From positions 52,488-116,487 of the forward strand of contig JAUCBJ010009140.1 in the NCBI GenBank assembly GCA_032718475.1: DNA of 64,000 nucleotides. Direction: 5' to 3'. How positions within the stretch are numbered: the first letter of the stretch is position 1; each line of letters opens with the position of its first letter. The position numbers and the translations under genes are program-made. This document shows, one piece after another, positions 21,976-33,100 of the stretch. The notes under the pieces are model-generated. The model was not told the origin of the DNA and made no database searches. It worked only from the letters and a program-made list of their open reading frames with translations. This stretch comes from Nemertoderma westbladi. Lineage: Eukaryota > Xenacoelomorpha > Nemertodermatida > Nemertodermatidae.

Positions 21976-24051
21976 AAGCAAGGATTTTAAAATCCCCTGA
22001 CTCTGAATATTTCAATGAATCCCTAAATTGAAGGGCTCATTGAGAAAAGATCCCAAGTGAAAAAATAGTAATTCCGAGGCTACACTGGTTTTCAGGGTAG
22101 CTGATAACAATTCAACTCGTTAAAAAATCTTTCATGTTACAACTATCGATTTTGATGTAGAATAAATATATATGGCCACTACACTTGTCTGCATGTCTGG
22201 TGTGACGAAAAATAAGTAGCATCAAAATTCATACTGCTAAAAATTGAATTAGGTTGGATAATTTTGAAGCTATAGGGTTTTCGAGGTCGCTGATCACGAT
22301 AGAACTTGTTAAAAATATTTTATGGAAGTGTAACCATCAAATTTATTATCAAATTGCGAAACTTGTACTTTTTGTGCCACATTCGCACATATTCAAAAAT
22401 ACCATAATCATTCAGAAACAAAATTGTTGAGTGTCATATACGAAGAAAAGCCATACAGTAAGTAAGGCCATATAATTAGGTGGATTTGATAGTGATTTTT
22501 CATTATCATATTTACCCTACTTGTTTTTTTCGTGCTCCAGGACTCCAAGACGCATTCCAAATTACCAGAAATGTTCTCGAATGTTATACTTGAGTTCTAT
22601 AATCGTGATCAGCATCCAAAAAACCTCTAGGCCTATATACCGCAAATTATTTTAGCAATAAAAAATAGCAGTTTTAGAAAATGTTGAGCACTAAAAAAAT
22701 ATTGAAGGTGGGGACCACAGCACGAAAACTTAACATAATTATGAAATTGGCGCTTGCGAAGTTGGATAGCCTAATAAATTTTAGGAAAAGTCAAGAAATA
22801 TCGGTTTTTCCCAATAAAACTGGCTCAAAGAATGAATAACAAACAATTTCTAAAATGCGCCCACCCCCCGGACCAAATAGAGTTAATAAAAAGTATAACC
22901 CGATTGGGTAACAAACATATAGCGATCGATATATAGGTTTATAAATAATCCTAGTCAATCCTCAATATGTTGTACATTCAAAATATATTACAAAGACAAT
23001 ATTCGGTTAAATATAAATTTTTCTTGCTAAAGCTATACAAAATCCCACGTAGAAATGGTTAACTATGCGGGGCGAGACACGTAGTCGGCGAACCTTGGCA
23101 CACGGTTCATATATGGCAAATGGGGAATGTCCGTCTGTCTGTCTCGCTGGTAAATGTTTAAACGCGAATTTCTCGGCATCGCTGGTTCGGAATTGAACCA
23201 AACTTAGTAGGAAGAAGTAGAGGGAAAGTTTAGAAAATTTGTAAAGTTTGGTGAAAAAATCATGCAGTCTGACGTCAGCTACGACAGATTATGTGGTTTT
23301 TAGAAAATGTTAAATTTCTCGGGTACATAACGAAATTGAAAAGTTAAGACATTTAATTGGGGATCGGCTAGAGACTCCGAAGTAATGACATAGACCTACC
23401 GGTACGGTACTGATGTACTGTACAAGTACGAAATTGCAAAATAATAATTTGACACCACCTAGCGGATTAATGTATGATTGTATATCGAACGAATACATTT
23501 ATAGCATGGGGTATGGGGTCCGAGCCACGAAGTTGTCGGAGCCTTTTCGACCAGACGCTATCTCTTATGGGGGTAGCAGGTCAGATATGTGCTAGAACAC
23601 GTCCGGTGTGTTTGCCGGGCTATGAATATCAGTCCAACCAGTTCCACCTCACCACTATTCCAGCAAGGTGTAATTCTATAGGACATGCAATAGTGTTAGG
23701 CCCTAGAGTAATAAGACATCTTGCTTATTGTTTATCTCGCAAAATGATTGGCTGAGTATTTAATGGAGATTCTTTAGAATAAATATAGCTAAATAATTTG
23801 ATTGAGACATCCACATGGTAAATTAATATTTTAGTGTCAATACTAATACGGCATAAGGTAAGTTATAATATTTATTACAAATTGGGTCGCCTCCACGCCT
23901 AAAATATATTACTTTTAAAGCACCGATTTTTTGTTAATACCTGCCTGTCATCAATCCTCTGTGTGTCTTTGGGTTGGGGTGCAGATTAAGATGGGGTTGA
24001 AAGCGAGCAACTTTCCCCTCTATGATTTATTTGCGGTTTGGTTAAACTCTT
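21976..24051. other. Intergenic region with dispersed repeats, no gene seen
   Basis: AT-rich. It holds two members of the ggggcgag(a/c)cacg family (about 23067-23230 and 23515-23600). The first includes gaatttctcggcatcgctgg, a phrase reminiscent of the 67-bp unit. Short open frames here (60-90 codons) have no supporting features. If locus D belongs to a longer minus-strand gene, this may be its intron. Confidence 0.4.
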
Positions 24052-24139
24052 AAATACCGATTTTGTGATAGAATTGCTCAATTTTAATTTGTATCTCATA
24101 ACTGAGGCTCGTGCTGCGCGAAAGCCCCACGAACGTGTG
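24052..24139. repeat. Dispersed repeat shared with 58262-58352
   Basis: About 88 bp closely matching the sequence beside the PLE at 58262-58352, in the same orientation: gattttgtgata.., caattttaatttgtatctca, then cgtgctgcgcgaa.gcccca. The second copy directly abuts the inverted PLE segment, so this may be a terminal part of that element or another repeat next to it. Confidence 0.75.
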
Positions 24140-24246
24140 GTACATACATAAGACTTTTTATGTCAACGTCTATTCGATTTTTATCAAAATTACAGGAAAT
24201 GTCACATAGGACCTTTTCTCACTAAGCCCTTCAATTGTAAACTTAC

Positions 24247-24393
24247 AGGAATCTACAAACAGACTTGCTAAAGATCTGTTACTCTCGCCATTGGGAACTA
24301 TTTCCGACACTTCAGCCAGTTTTTTTTGTTCCTGATCCAGAATTTGATTGAAGATAAAATCTGTTCCCTTTAACTTCATTCTCGCCTTTAAAT
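24247..24393 (-). CDS. Orphan copy of exon 2 of the Psq-like repeat family (locus D)
   Basis: A 147-nt minus-strand exon (49 codons) lies between acceptor ttttcaatcacag (then AT TTA AAG) and donor TTCCT|GTAAGTTT; both are phase 1. It encodes (D)LKARMKLKGTDFIFNQILD…EVSEIVPNGES…LFVDSC and aligns with locus B exon 2 from end to end, except that it lacks the acidic and basic middle stretch. It could be exon 2 of the locus C gene, whose HTH exon is 27 kb upstream on this strand, or a separate partial copy. The conserved splice sites indicate selection or recent duplication. Confidence 0.5.
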
Positions 24394-24584
24394 CTGTGAT
24401 TGAAAAGAAAACAATTATACAATTAATTCTCACCACTCTTTCTTAACATCAATATATATTAAATCATTAAATTGTATTTGTGCATTCCGAATGATTAAAT
24501 AATGCATAACTAAATACTGTATAAGTTCATACTGGTGCATGCGGGACCATTTATAGTAAACATATTAATATCAAGGGAATTAAT

Positions 24585-24672
24585 TGTGTAGTGGTTTAAC
24601 GGTTTAATTATATCGGAGCCTTGAACTCGGGTCTCTGACTCCATATGACGTGGGTTCGAGTCCGGGAATGTG
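24585..24672 (+). mobile_element. tRNA-derived SINE-like sequence
   Basis: An A-box-like tagtggtttaacgg and a B box gggttcgagtcc are about 60 bp apart, the arrangement of a tRNA-derived RNA polymerase III promoter. No full cloverleaf was found, so a SINE head or tRNA pseudogene is more likely than a functional tRNA. Confidence 0.5.
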
Positions 24673-25300
24673 GCCAGGGAAATTTGCATTCCGGTTTCGC
24701 ATAAATCTCCGTTAGGCCTATATATATAAAGACTGTTTCCGTGTTACATTACCATAATCAATAGTTTACTCTAGTTAAAAAACAATTTATTATTATAATT
24801 CAAATAAAAATAACAGTCACGCACACCACAGACCAATCGGGAATAACGGTGAGACTGTAATTCACCCAACACGCAACGCACCCCCCCCCCCCCCCCTCCC
24901 ATACATAAATAGAATACATAAATAAATAGACATTCAATGTCGCCATGTTATGTATGATAACTGGTGGACCAAATTGAAACTTTATTTAACATTATCCTAG
25001 AAAAAACGAATGCTCGACAATTAAAACACGTGCTTACTCCATGGCAAGAACTATGTGGCTAGTCAACTGTGACCCGCTGCTCAGAAGTTTGCCCAAAAGG
25101 CGATCCGATGTCATCTACCTATGCTGCCTCATCCACAACCGTGCCACGTCAATATACCATATGTAACCACCTTCGTCGTTAGCACTTAGCAATACCACTC
25201 AGTATACACACATTTGATTTGGGGACCATAGACACTAGACAGGCGGTGAAACATGACGCATAATTATCGCCTCAATGTTAAATTATCAATTAAGGGAGAG
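24673..25300. other. Intergenic sequence with a poly-C tract, no gene seen
   Basis: Contains a run of 16 C (24881-24896). No open frame or RNA gene is supported. Confidence 0.45.
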
Positions 25301-25360
25301 AAGCAGGTTACAGTGAAACTTTACTGTAACCAAAACAATAAATTAAATTCAATGAAAGGT
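25300..25360 (+). repeat. Isolated monomer of the 68-bp family
   Basis: gaagcaggttacagtgaaac followed by taaccaaaacaataaat matches the core of the tandem units at 54225-54843 and the minus-strand copies near 63535 and 63865. The 80-codon open frame across it (25253-25495) is probably not a gene. Confidence 0.65.
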
Positions 25361-25604
25361 TATTACAGTTATATGTTTGACAGTTTTTTTTTATTTTTTG
25401 TTAATTCAGTCAATTTTCCACTAATTTTGATTGCAACAAGAAAGCCTCATCTGCAACCCGAAGGGTCTCTTCCCTCTCTTGGCTGTTACCTGTAAGCGCA
25501 GGGAGGGCGAATACTGTCACTATCCATCAATATTCTTTATTTCTTATCATATACCAAGTTCACATTATAGCTGGATGGCCAAAGTTAGTTCCTCGGAGTC
25601 AACC

Positions 25605-25690
25605 GCTTAACGAAAACTGGGCTATTCCTTTTCTGGGGCTCGAACTCACGACCTTACGGGTGGAAGACTGAAGCTTTAACCACCTGGAGA
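25605..25690 (-). mobile_element. tRNA-derived SINE-like sequence, minus strand
   Basis: Read on the minus strand it has ggtggttaaagcttcag (A-box-like) and gtgagttcgagccccag (B-box-like) at tRNA spacing. The 3' extension runs into aaaaggaatagccc. There is no complete cloverleaf. Confidence 0.5.
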
Positions 25691-25763
25691 TGCAGAAAAT
25701 GACCTTGTATATGTACATAAATTTTGACAGACGATATATTAATTCGCCGAGATGGTATTTACA

Positions 25764-25789
25764 CCCCCCCCCCCCCCCCCCCCCCCCCC
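25764..25789. repeat. Poly-C tract (26 nt)
   Basis: A homopolymer run of about 26 C ahead of the transporter gene. Its length is unreliable in most sequencing data. Confidence 0.8.
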
Positions 25790-25988
25790 TCCCCTACTCC
25801 TTAGTTTATAGTAGGTCATAGGGTCATCGGATTGTGATATTTTTCCAATATATCGTTACATTTGCTACTAATATCTACAATAAACATTCCTTATAACAGT
25901 CCCAACTAACGAACAAGCGTGCGCTACGCAATCTAAGATTAAAGTCCACATTCAACTTCACTTATTAAATATAATAAATTGTTGATTT

Positions 25989-25998
25989 ATATTCACAG
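25989..25998 (+). promoter_or_regulatory. Possible 3' splice or trans-splice acceptor before the SLC49-like gene
   Basis: ttatattcacag ends at 25998, 40 bp before the ATG of the transporter. It could close a 5'-UTR intron or, if this animal uses spliced leaders, serve as a trans-splice acceptor. No donor was found. Confidence 0.3.
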
Positions 25999-26038
25999 CT
26001 CGACGATGTATATGGAAAATATTTATTAAACAAAAAAA

Positions 26039-27538
26039 ATGGATATTCAATCTTTAGTTGAATCGAGTAGGTCAGACGATGTTAAAACTTTATTCGCCAA
26101 AACACCTGAAACTAAAGTCTATAAACGCCGATGGTACATATTGGCGTTGTTCTGCTCGGTTGGATTTGTGGAGTTCATGAACTGGAATACCTGGGCGCCT
26201 ATCGAGGCTTCAGCAAAACTCGTTTATACATGGGAGAACAGCGACATAGCGCTTCTAGAGAACTGGGGGTTCATTACGCTTCTATTGGGAACAACCGTGA
26301 CCACTTGGCTACTAGATAGCAAGGGGATGCGGGTTACTATGGTAATAACGATCGCCTTGGTTACAGCCGGCGCCGGTCTGCGTTGCATTACCATGGAACC
26401 CACCGCGGCGACGTGGTTGATAAACATTGGCCAAATACTTAACGGATTCGCAGGTGTTCTACCAAACGCCGGGGCGCCCCTTCTATCGGTGTTGTGGTTC
26501 CCTAGCAACCAACGACGCACTGCTACGGCGGCGGCCACTACCAGCATGTACGGGGGGCTCGCGTTATCATTTGTGGTCGGCCCCGCCATCGTTAAGGAGT
26601 CTAAAACGCATATTGAGCCACCCAATTATCTCCATCCACTTACCCTGGGGATAACAAACCAATCGTATTCGAGTTACCAAGGAAACGAACAGGATACCCG
26701 AAACTCGAAATCTGATTCGACACATTTATTTGGAAATCAAACTGACCCCATAACGGAACAACGACGACAGATACAGACTCTTGTCTACTTGGAGTTCGGT
26801 ATTTCCGCGTTGCTGTTGATACTCGTGTTAATTTACTTCCCGGAAAAGCCACCTATACCACCTACAGCCTCAGCCTCATCCATAAGAACAGATTTCAAAA
26901 AGGGAAGTGTTACCATTCTTAGAGACAGAAACTTTTGGTTTTTAGCTTTGGTTTACGCGGTTTTCTCAGGTTTAGTAATCTCTTATCTTTCTGTTCTAAG
27001 CGTTGATTTGGAGACTTTTGGTATAAGTCAGGAGACCGCAGGCTGGGTTGGTTTCTATGCGACATTGGCCGGCGCTTTAGGGAGCATACTATTTGCTAGG
27101 ATCACAGATGTTATGGATATTGGAATGCAAACTGTAGTATTGTTAGCTTGCGTTGTCGGTACAGTAATGTTTTACGCGTTCACCATGGTAGCTAAAGGTT
27201 ACTTCCCTATGACAGTAGCGTCGGTGTACGCTACTATTATAGCCACGGGATTATGCGCTAACGGAATAGTTCCGCTACTGTTTGAAATGGCGGCAGAGTT
27301 GTTCTATCCAGTGAGTGAGGAGTTAATAGCTGGGATGATGATGGTAGTTCAGAATGGAGTGGCAATGTTGTTGTTACTGGTCATGATGATACCTAATATC
27401 GGGGTTTCTTGGTTGGACTGGACAGTACTAGCCGGTATCACCATGTCGGTCCCCGTAATCGCTGCAGTGAACGCGACTAATAAACGAAGCAACTTCGATA
27501 AATTAAAGAGTCAAAAATCACTCAATTATATTCCTTAG
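26039..27538 (+). CDS. SLC49A4 (DIRC2)-like major-facilitator transporter, intronless
   Basis: A 499-residue membrane protein with about 12 hydrophobic segments, near residues 31-50, 70-92, 98-116, 124-153, 166-185, 247-267, 299-322, 335-354, 363-385, 390-412, 428-451 and 458-477. The opening YKRRWYILALFCSVGFVEFM and WNTWAPI (49-55), then DIALLENWG, TTWLLDSKGMRVT (88-100) and AGAGLRC, follow the SLC49 pattern. PLLFEMAAELFYPVSE (412-427) is the family's C-half signature. A long loop (about 186-246) between segments 5 and 6 carries sequons NQS (207) and NQT (233); in DIRC2 this loop is luminal and glycosylated. SLC49A4 proteins sit in lysosomes and were reported to export pyridoxine with protons; that function is inferred here by family. 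The start aaaaaaATGG is favourable. The gene is open in one exon, whereas vertebrate relatives have several, so it may be a retrocopy, although the frame is intact. FLVCR-type SLC49 members are the alternative. Confidence 0.87.
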   Translation: MDIQSLVESSRSDDVKTLFAKTPETKVYKRRWYILALFCSVGFVEFMNWNTWAPIEASAKLVYTWENSDIALLENWGFITLLLGTTVTTWLLDSKGMRVTMVITIALVTAGAGLRCITMEPTAATWLINIGQILNGFAGVLPNAGAPLLSVLWFPSNQRRTATAAATTSMYGGLALSFVVGPAIVKESKTHIEPPNYLHPLTLGITNQSYSSYQGNEQDTRNSKSDSTHLFGNQTDPITEQRRQIQTLVYLEFGISALLLILVLIYFPEKPPIPPTASASSIRTDFKKGSVTILRDRNFWFLALVYAVFSGLVISYLSVLSVDLETFGISQETAGWVGFYATLAGALGSILFARITDVMDIGMQTVVLLACVVGTVMFYAFTMVAKGYFPMTVASVYATIIATGLCANGIVPLLFEMAAELFYPVSEELIAGMMMVVQNGVAMLLLLVMMIPNIGVSWLDWTVLAGITMSVPVIAAVNATNKRSNFDKLKSQKSLNYIP

Positions 27539-27596
27539 TTAACAAAATCTTATTATTTTATGGGCAAAAAGGCCAAACTTCTATAAGAAGAATTGT

Positions 27597-27602
27597 AATA
27601 AA
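27597..27602 (+). terminator. Poly(A) signal of the SLC49-like gene
   Basis: AATAAA 59 bp after the stop codon on the coding strand. Confidence 0.55.
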
Positions 27603-28924
27603 GCACCTAACCATTCGTTATTATATAATCTAACAATTTTTATCTGATAAGCGTTTCAAATCACTGTGATAAATAATCTTCAAAAAGTATGAGAACGATT
27701 TTTGAGGGGGGTAAACCGTCCCTTAGGATATATTGACTGACCGCCTTGCAAGATGCTACTTTTACTATCGGTTTTAGCATTACGTAGCAGGGCCCTCACA
27801 CAATCAACTTTTGTTGCGAGAAGTTTGTTTACAGATATTTTTCTAAAGAAAATGTTGATAAACCAAGTTTCAATACAAAAGTTGTTAGGGTCAGCCTGTT
27901 AGATGTTGCTGAAACTTACACCACCTGAGGTCATCCAATAGGCAATAGCATAGAGTTCACATGCAAACAAAATTAAATTGGTAAATCAGTGGTTTCTAAT
28001 TAATATAACTTTCGTTGGGCATAGCTTAGCTAATTCGGTCACCAGTTCGATCCCACCTGGGTGTCATTTGCTAAGCAGTGCCAAAATAAAATTATAAAAA
28101 ATTACAAAAATACCTAATTGTGATAACAATATAATTATCAGAAACTCCAGGGTGTCTATGGGAAACTTCCGTTGCTAAGCACTTTATAGTAAATTAAAAT
28201 ATAATTTTGCAATTTTGTTAACTTTATGTTTTTAAATACTGAAATGTACGTACATATTATATCAATTGGTGTTCGCCGTTTACTTTCAGTTGACATAACA
28301 GGTCGGGGTTTCCGTGAAGCAGAACAGCAAGACGTCAGGGATCAGCTGCCACCATACCGACCTGGACTGCCTTCCAAAAGTCGAGACATAGGGGGAGGGG
28401 GGGGGGGGGGGGGGTCTCTTGACGTAAATCCCATTATTAGTATTTAGCTGATTAGCAGTAATTAGCTGATATTTGAGTCGATTTCCCCTTGAGAGGCACA
28501 CATCGGCCCTCAAAGAATTATAGTCATTCCATTCACTTCACAGTTATAACTTGTGCCACAACTTCTTTCATTCGATTTTTATACGATAGCAGCAGTGCAC
28601 GAAAAAAGTATGTGGATGGAAGAAAGGAGTTTCCTAATTCCTGAACGGTTTCAGGTTTATCTAATAATAAAGGATTACCTCTATATGCATTCTAAGGCCT
28701 AGCCTAGCACTAAGTAAGCTATAGGTCAGACTCGAAATTTCAATGCATAACTGCATCGCTTATTTACGGTATTTCTTAGTAAATGTTAAAAGTAATTTAG
28801 TAATTTAGCCTATAAGTAGTAATTTAGGTAATTCCGGATTTCCGGTAACTATGGTAACTAAGGACAATTAAAGTTTGACAAAACAAATTCATGAATGAAT
28901 GTGAGAATCTTTTAGGCTGTTAAG
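27603..28924. other. Intergenic region, no gene seen
   Basis: AT-rich. A short tRNA-like fragment lies at about 28014-28065 (tagcttagctaattcgg…cagttcgatccc), too short for a tRNA. A G-run is at 28391-28414. Short open frames around the G-run are not supported. Confidence 0.45.
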
Positions 28925-30149
28925 CCAAGGAATGCCCGTTCAGCACCATGGGTGATCTTCCACAGTAAACCCTTCCACTCTGTTTCCTAAAGGAGTGCCT
29001 GTTCACCACCATGGGTGATCTTCCACAGTAAACCCTTCCACTCTGTTTCCTAAAGGAATGCCCGTTCACCACCATTGGAGATCTTCCACAGTAAACCCTT
29101 CCACTCTGTTTCCTAAAGGAATGCCTGTTCACCACCATGGGTGATCTTCCACAGCAAACCCTTCCACTCTGTTTCCTAAAGGAATGCCTGTTCACCACCA
29201 TGGGTGATGTGATCTACCAAAGTAAAGCCTTCCATTCTGTTCTCCTAAAGGAATGCCTGTTCACCACCATGGGTGATCTTCCACAGTAAACCCTTCCACT
29301 CTGTTTCCTAAAGGAATGCCTGTTCACCACCATGGGTGATCTTCCACAGTAAACCCTTCCACTCTGTTTCCTAAAGGAGTGCCTGTTCACCACCATGGGT
29401 GATCTTCCACAGTAAACCCTTCCACTCTGTTTCCTAAAGGAATGCCTGTTCACCACCATGGGTGATCTTCCACAGTAAACCCTTCCACTCTGTTTCCTAA
29501 AGGAATGCTTGTTCACCACCATGGTTGATCTTCCACAGTAAACCCTTCCACTCTGTTTCCTAAAGGAATGCCTGTTCACCACCATGGTTGATCTTCCACA
29601 GTAAACCCTTCCACTCTGTTTCCTAAAGGAATGCCTGTTCACCACCATGGTTGATCTTCTACAGTAAACCCTTCCAATCTGTTTCCTAAAGGAGTGCCTG
29701 TTCAGCACCATGGGTGATCTTCCACAGTAAACCCTTCCACTCTGTTTCCTAAAGGAATACCTGTTCACCACCATGGGTGATCTTCCACAGTAAACCCTTC
29801 CACTCTGTTTCCTAAAGGAGTGCCTGTTCAGCACCATGGGTGATCTTCCACAGTAAACCCTTCCACTCTGTTTCCTAAAGGAATGCCTGTTCTCCACCAT
29901 GGGTGATCTTCCACAGTAAACCCTTCCACTCTGTTTCCTAAAGGAATGCCTGTTAACCACCATGGGTGATCTTCCATAGTAAACCCTTCCACTCTGTTAC
30001 CTAAAGGAATGCCTGTTCTCCACCATGGGTGATCTTCCACAGTAAACCCTTCCACTCTGTTTGCTAAATGAATGCCTGTTCACCACCATGGTTGATCTTC
30101 CACAGTAAACCCTTCCACTCTGTTTTCTAAAGGAATGCCTGTTCTCCAC

Positions 30150-33100
30150 CATGGTTGATCTTCCACAGTAAACCCTTCCACTCTGTTTCCTAAAGGAATG
30201 CTTGTTCACCACCATGGTTGATCTTCCACAGTAAACCCTTCCACTCTGTTTCCTAAAGGAATGCCTGTTCACCACCATGGTTGATCTTCTACAGTAAACC
30301 CTTCCAATCTGTTTCCTAAAGGAGTGCCTGTTCAGCACCATGGGTGATCTTCCACAGTAAACCCTTCCACTCTGTTTCCTAAAGGAATACCTGTTCACCA
30401 CCATGGGTGATCTTCCACAGTAAACCCTTCCACTCTGTTTCCTAAAGGAGTGCCTGTTCAGCACCATGGGTGATCTTCCACAGTAAACCCTTCCACTCTG
30501 TTCTCCACCATGGGTGATCTTCCACAGTAAACCCTTCCACTCTGTTTCCTAAAGGAATGCCTGTTCACCACCATCAGTGATCTTCCACAGTAAACCCTTC
30601 CACTCTGTTTCCTAAAGGAATACCTGTTCACCACCATGGGTGATTACTGATCTTCCACAGTAATCCCTTCCACTCTGTTTCCTAAAGGAGTTCCTGTTCA
30701 GCACCATGGGTGATCTTCCACAGTAAACCTTCCACTCTGTTTCCTAAAGGAATACCTGTTCACCACCATGGGTGATCTTCCACAGTAAACCCTTCCACTC
30801 TGTTTCCTAAAGGAGTGCCTGTTCAGCACCATGGGTGATCTTCCACAGTAAACCCTTCCACTCTGTTTCCTAAAGGAATGCCTGTTCTCCACCATGGTTG
30901 ATCTTCCACAGTAAACCCTTCCACTCTGTTTGCTAAATGAATGCCTGTTCACCACCATGGGTGATCTTCCACAGTAAACCCTTCCACTCTGTTTCCTAAA
31001 GGAATGCTTGTTCACCACCATGGTTGATCTTCCACAGTAAACCCTTCCACTCTGTTTCCTAAAGGAATGCCTGTTCACCACCATGGTTGATCTTCTACAG
31101 TAAACCCTTCCAATCTGTTTCCTAAAGGAGTGCCTGTTCAGCACCATGGGTGATCTTCCACAGTAAACCCTTCCACTCTGTTTCCTAAAGGAATGCCTGT
31201 TCTCCACCATGGTTGATCTTCCACAGTAAACCCTTCCACTCTGTTTCCTAAAGGAATGCTTGTTCACCACCATGGTTGATCTTCCACAGTAAACCCTTCC
31301 ACTCTGTTTCCTAAAGGAATGCCTGTTCACCACCATGGTTGATCTTCTACAGTAAACCCTTCCAATCTGTTTCCTAAAGGAGTGCCTGTTCAGCACCATG
31401 GGTGATCTTCCACAGTAAACCCTTCCACTCTGTTTGCTAAATGAATGCCTGTTCACCACCATGGTTGATCTTCCACAGTAAACCCTTCCACTCTGTTTCC
31501 TAAAGGAATGCTTGTTCACCACCATGGTTGATCTTCCACAGTAAACCCTTCCACTCTGTTTCCTAAAGGAATACCTATTCACCACCATGGGTGATCTTCC
31601 ACAGTAAACCCTTCCACTCTGTTTCCTAAAGGAATGCCTGTTCTCCACCATGGGTGATCTTCCACAGTAAACCCTTCCACTCTGTTTGCTAAATGAATGC
31701 CTGTTCACTACCATGGTTGATCTTCCACAGTAAACCCTTCCACTCTGTTTCCTAAAGGAGTGCCTGTTCAGCAACATGGGTGATCTTCCACAGTAAACCC
31801 TTCCACTCTGTTTCCTAAAGGAATGCCTGTTCTCCACCATGGTTGATCTTCCACAGTAAACCCTTCCACTCTGTTTGCTAAATGAATGCCTGTTCACCAC
31901 CATGGGTGATCTTCCACAGTAAACCCTTCCACTCTGTTTCCTAAAGGAATGCTTGTTCACCACCATGGTTGATCTTCCACAGTAAACCCTTCCACTCTGT
32001 TTCCTAAAGGAATGCCTGTTCACCACCATGGTTGATCTTCTACAGTAAACCCTTCCAATCTGTTTCCTAAAGGAGTGCCTGTTCAGCACCATGGGTGATC
32101 TTCCACAGTAAACCCTTCCACTCTGTTTCCTAAAGGAATGCCTGTTCTCCACCATGGTTGATCTTCCACAGTAAACCCTTCCACTCTGTTTCCTAAAGGA
32201 ATGCTTGTTCACCACCATGGTTGATCTTCCACAGTAAACCCTTCCACTCTGTTTGCTAAATGAATGCCTGTTCACCACCATGGTTGATCTTCCACAGTAA
32301 ACCCTTCCACTCTGTTTCCTAAAGGAATGCTTGTTCACCACCATGGTTGATCTTCCACAGTAAACCCTTCCACTCTGTTTCCTAAAGGAATACCTATTCA
32401 CCACCATGGGTGATCTTCCACAGTAAACCCTTCCACTCTGTTTCCTAAAGGAATGCCTGTTCTCCACCATGGGTGATCTTCCACAGTAAACCCTTCCACT
32501 CTGTTTCCTAAAGGAATGCCTGTTAACCACCATGGGTGATCTTCCATAGTAAACCCTTCCACTCTGTTACCTAAAGGAATGCCTGTTCTCCACCATGGGT
32601 GATCTTCCACAGTAAACCCTTCCACTCGGTTTGCTAAATGAATGCCTGTTCTCCACCATGGTTGATCTTCCACAGTAAACCCTTCCACTCTGTTTTCTAA
32701 AGGAATGCCTGTTCACCACCATGGTTGATCTTCCACAGTAAACCCTTCCACTCTGTTTCCTAAAGGAATGCTTGTTCACCACCATGGTTGATCTTCCACA
32801 GTAAACCCTTCCACTCTGTTTCCTAAAGGAATGCCTGTTCACCACCATGGTTGATCTTCTACAGTAAACCCTTCCAATCTGTTTCCTAAAGGAGTGCCTG
32901 TTCAGCACCATGGGTGATCTTCCACAGTAAACCCTTCCACTCTGTTTCCTAAAGGAATACCTGTTCACCACCATGGGTGATCTTCCACAGTAAACCCTTC
33001 CACTCTGTTTCCTAAAGGAGTGCCTGTTCAGCACCATGGGTGATCTTCCACAGTAAACCCTTCCACTCTGTTCTCCACCATGGGTGATCTTCCACAGTAA

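Noticed and set aside
28014-28065. tRNA-like tagcttagct…cagttcgatccc
   Set aside because: Too short for a tRNA, no acceptor stem found; at most a SINE scrap.
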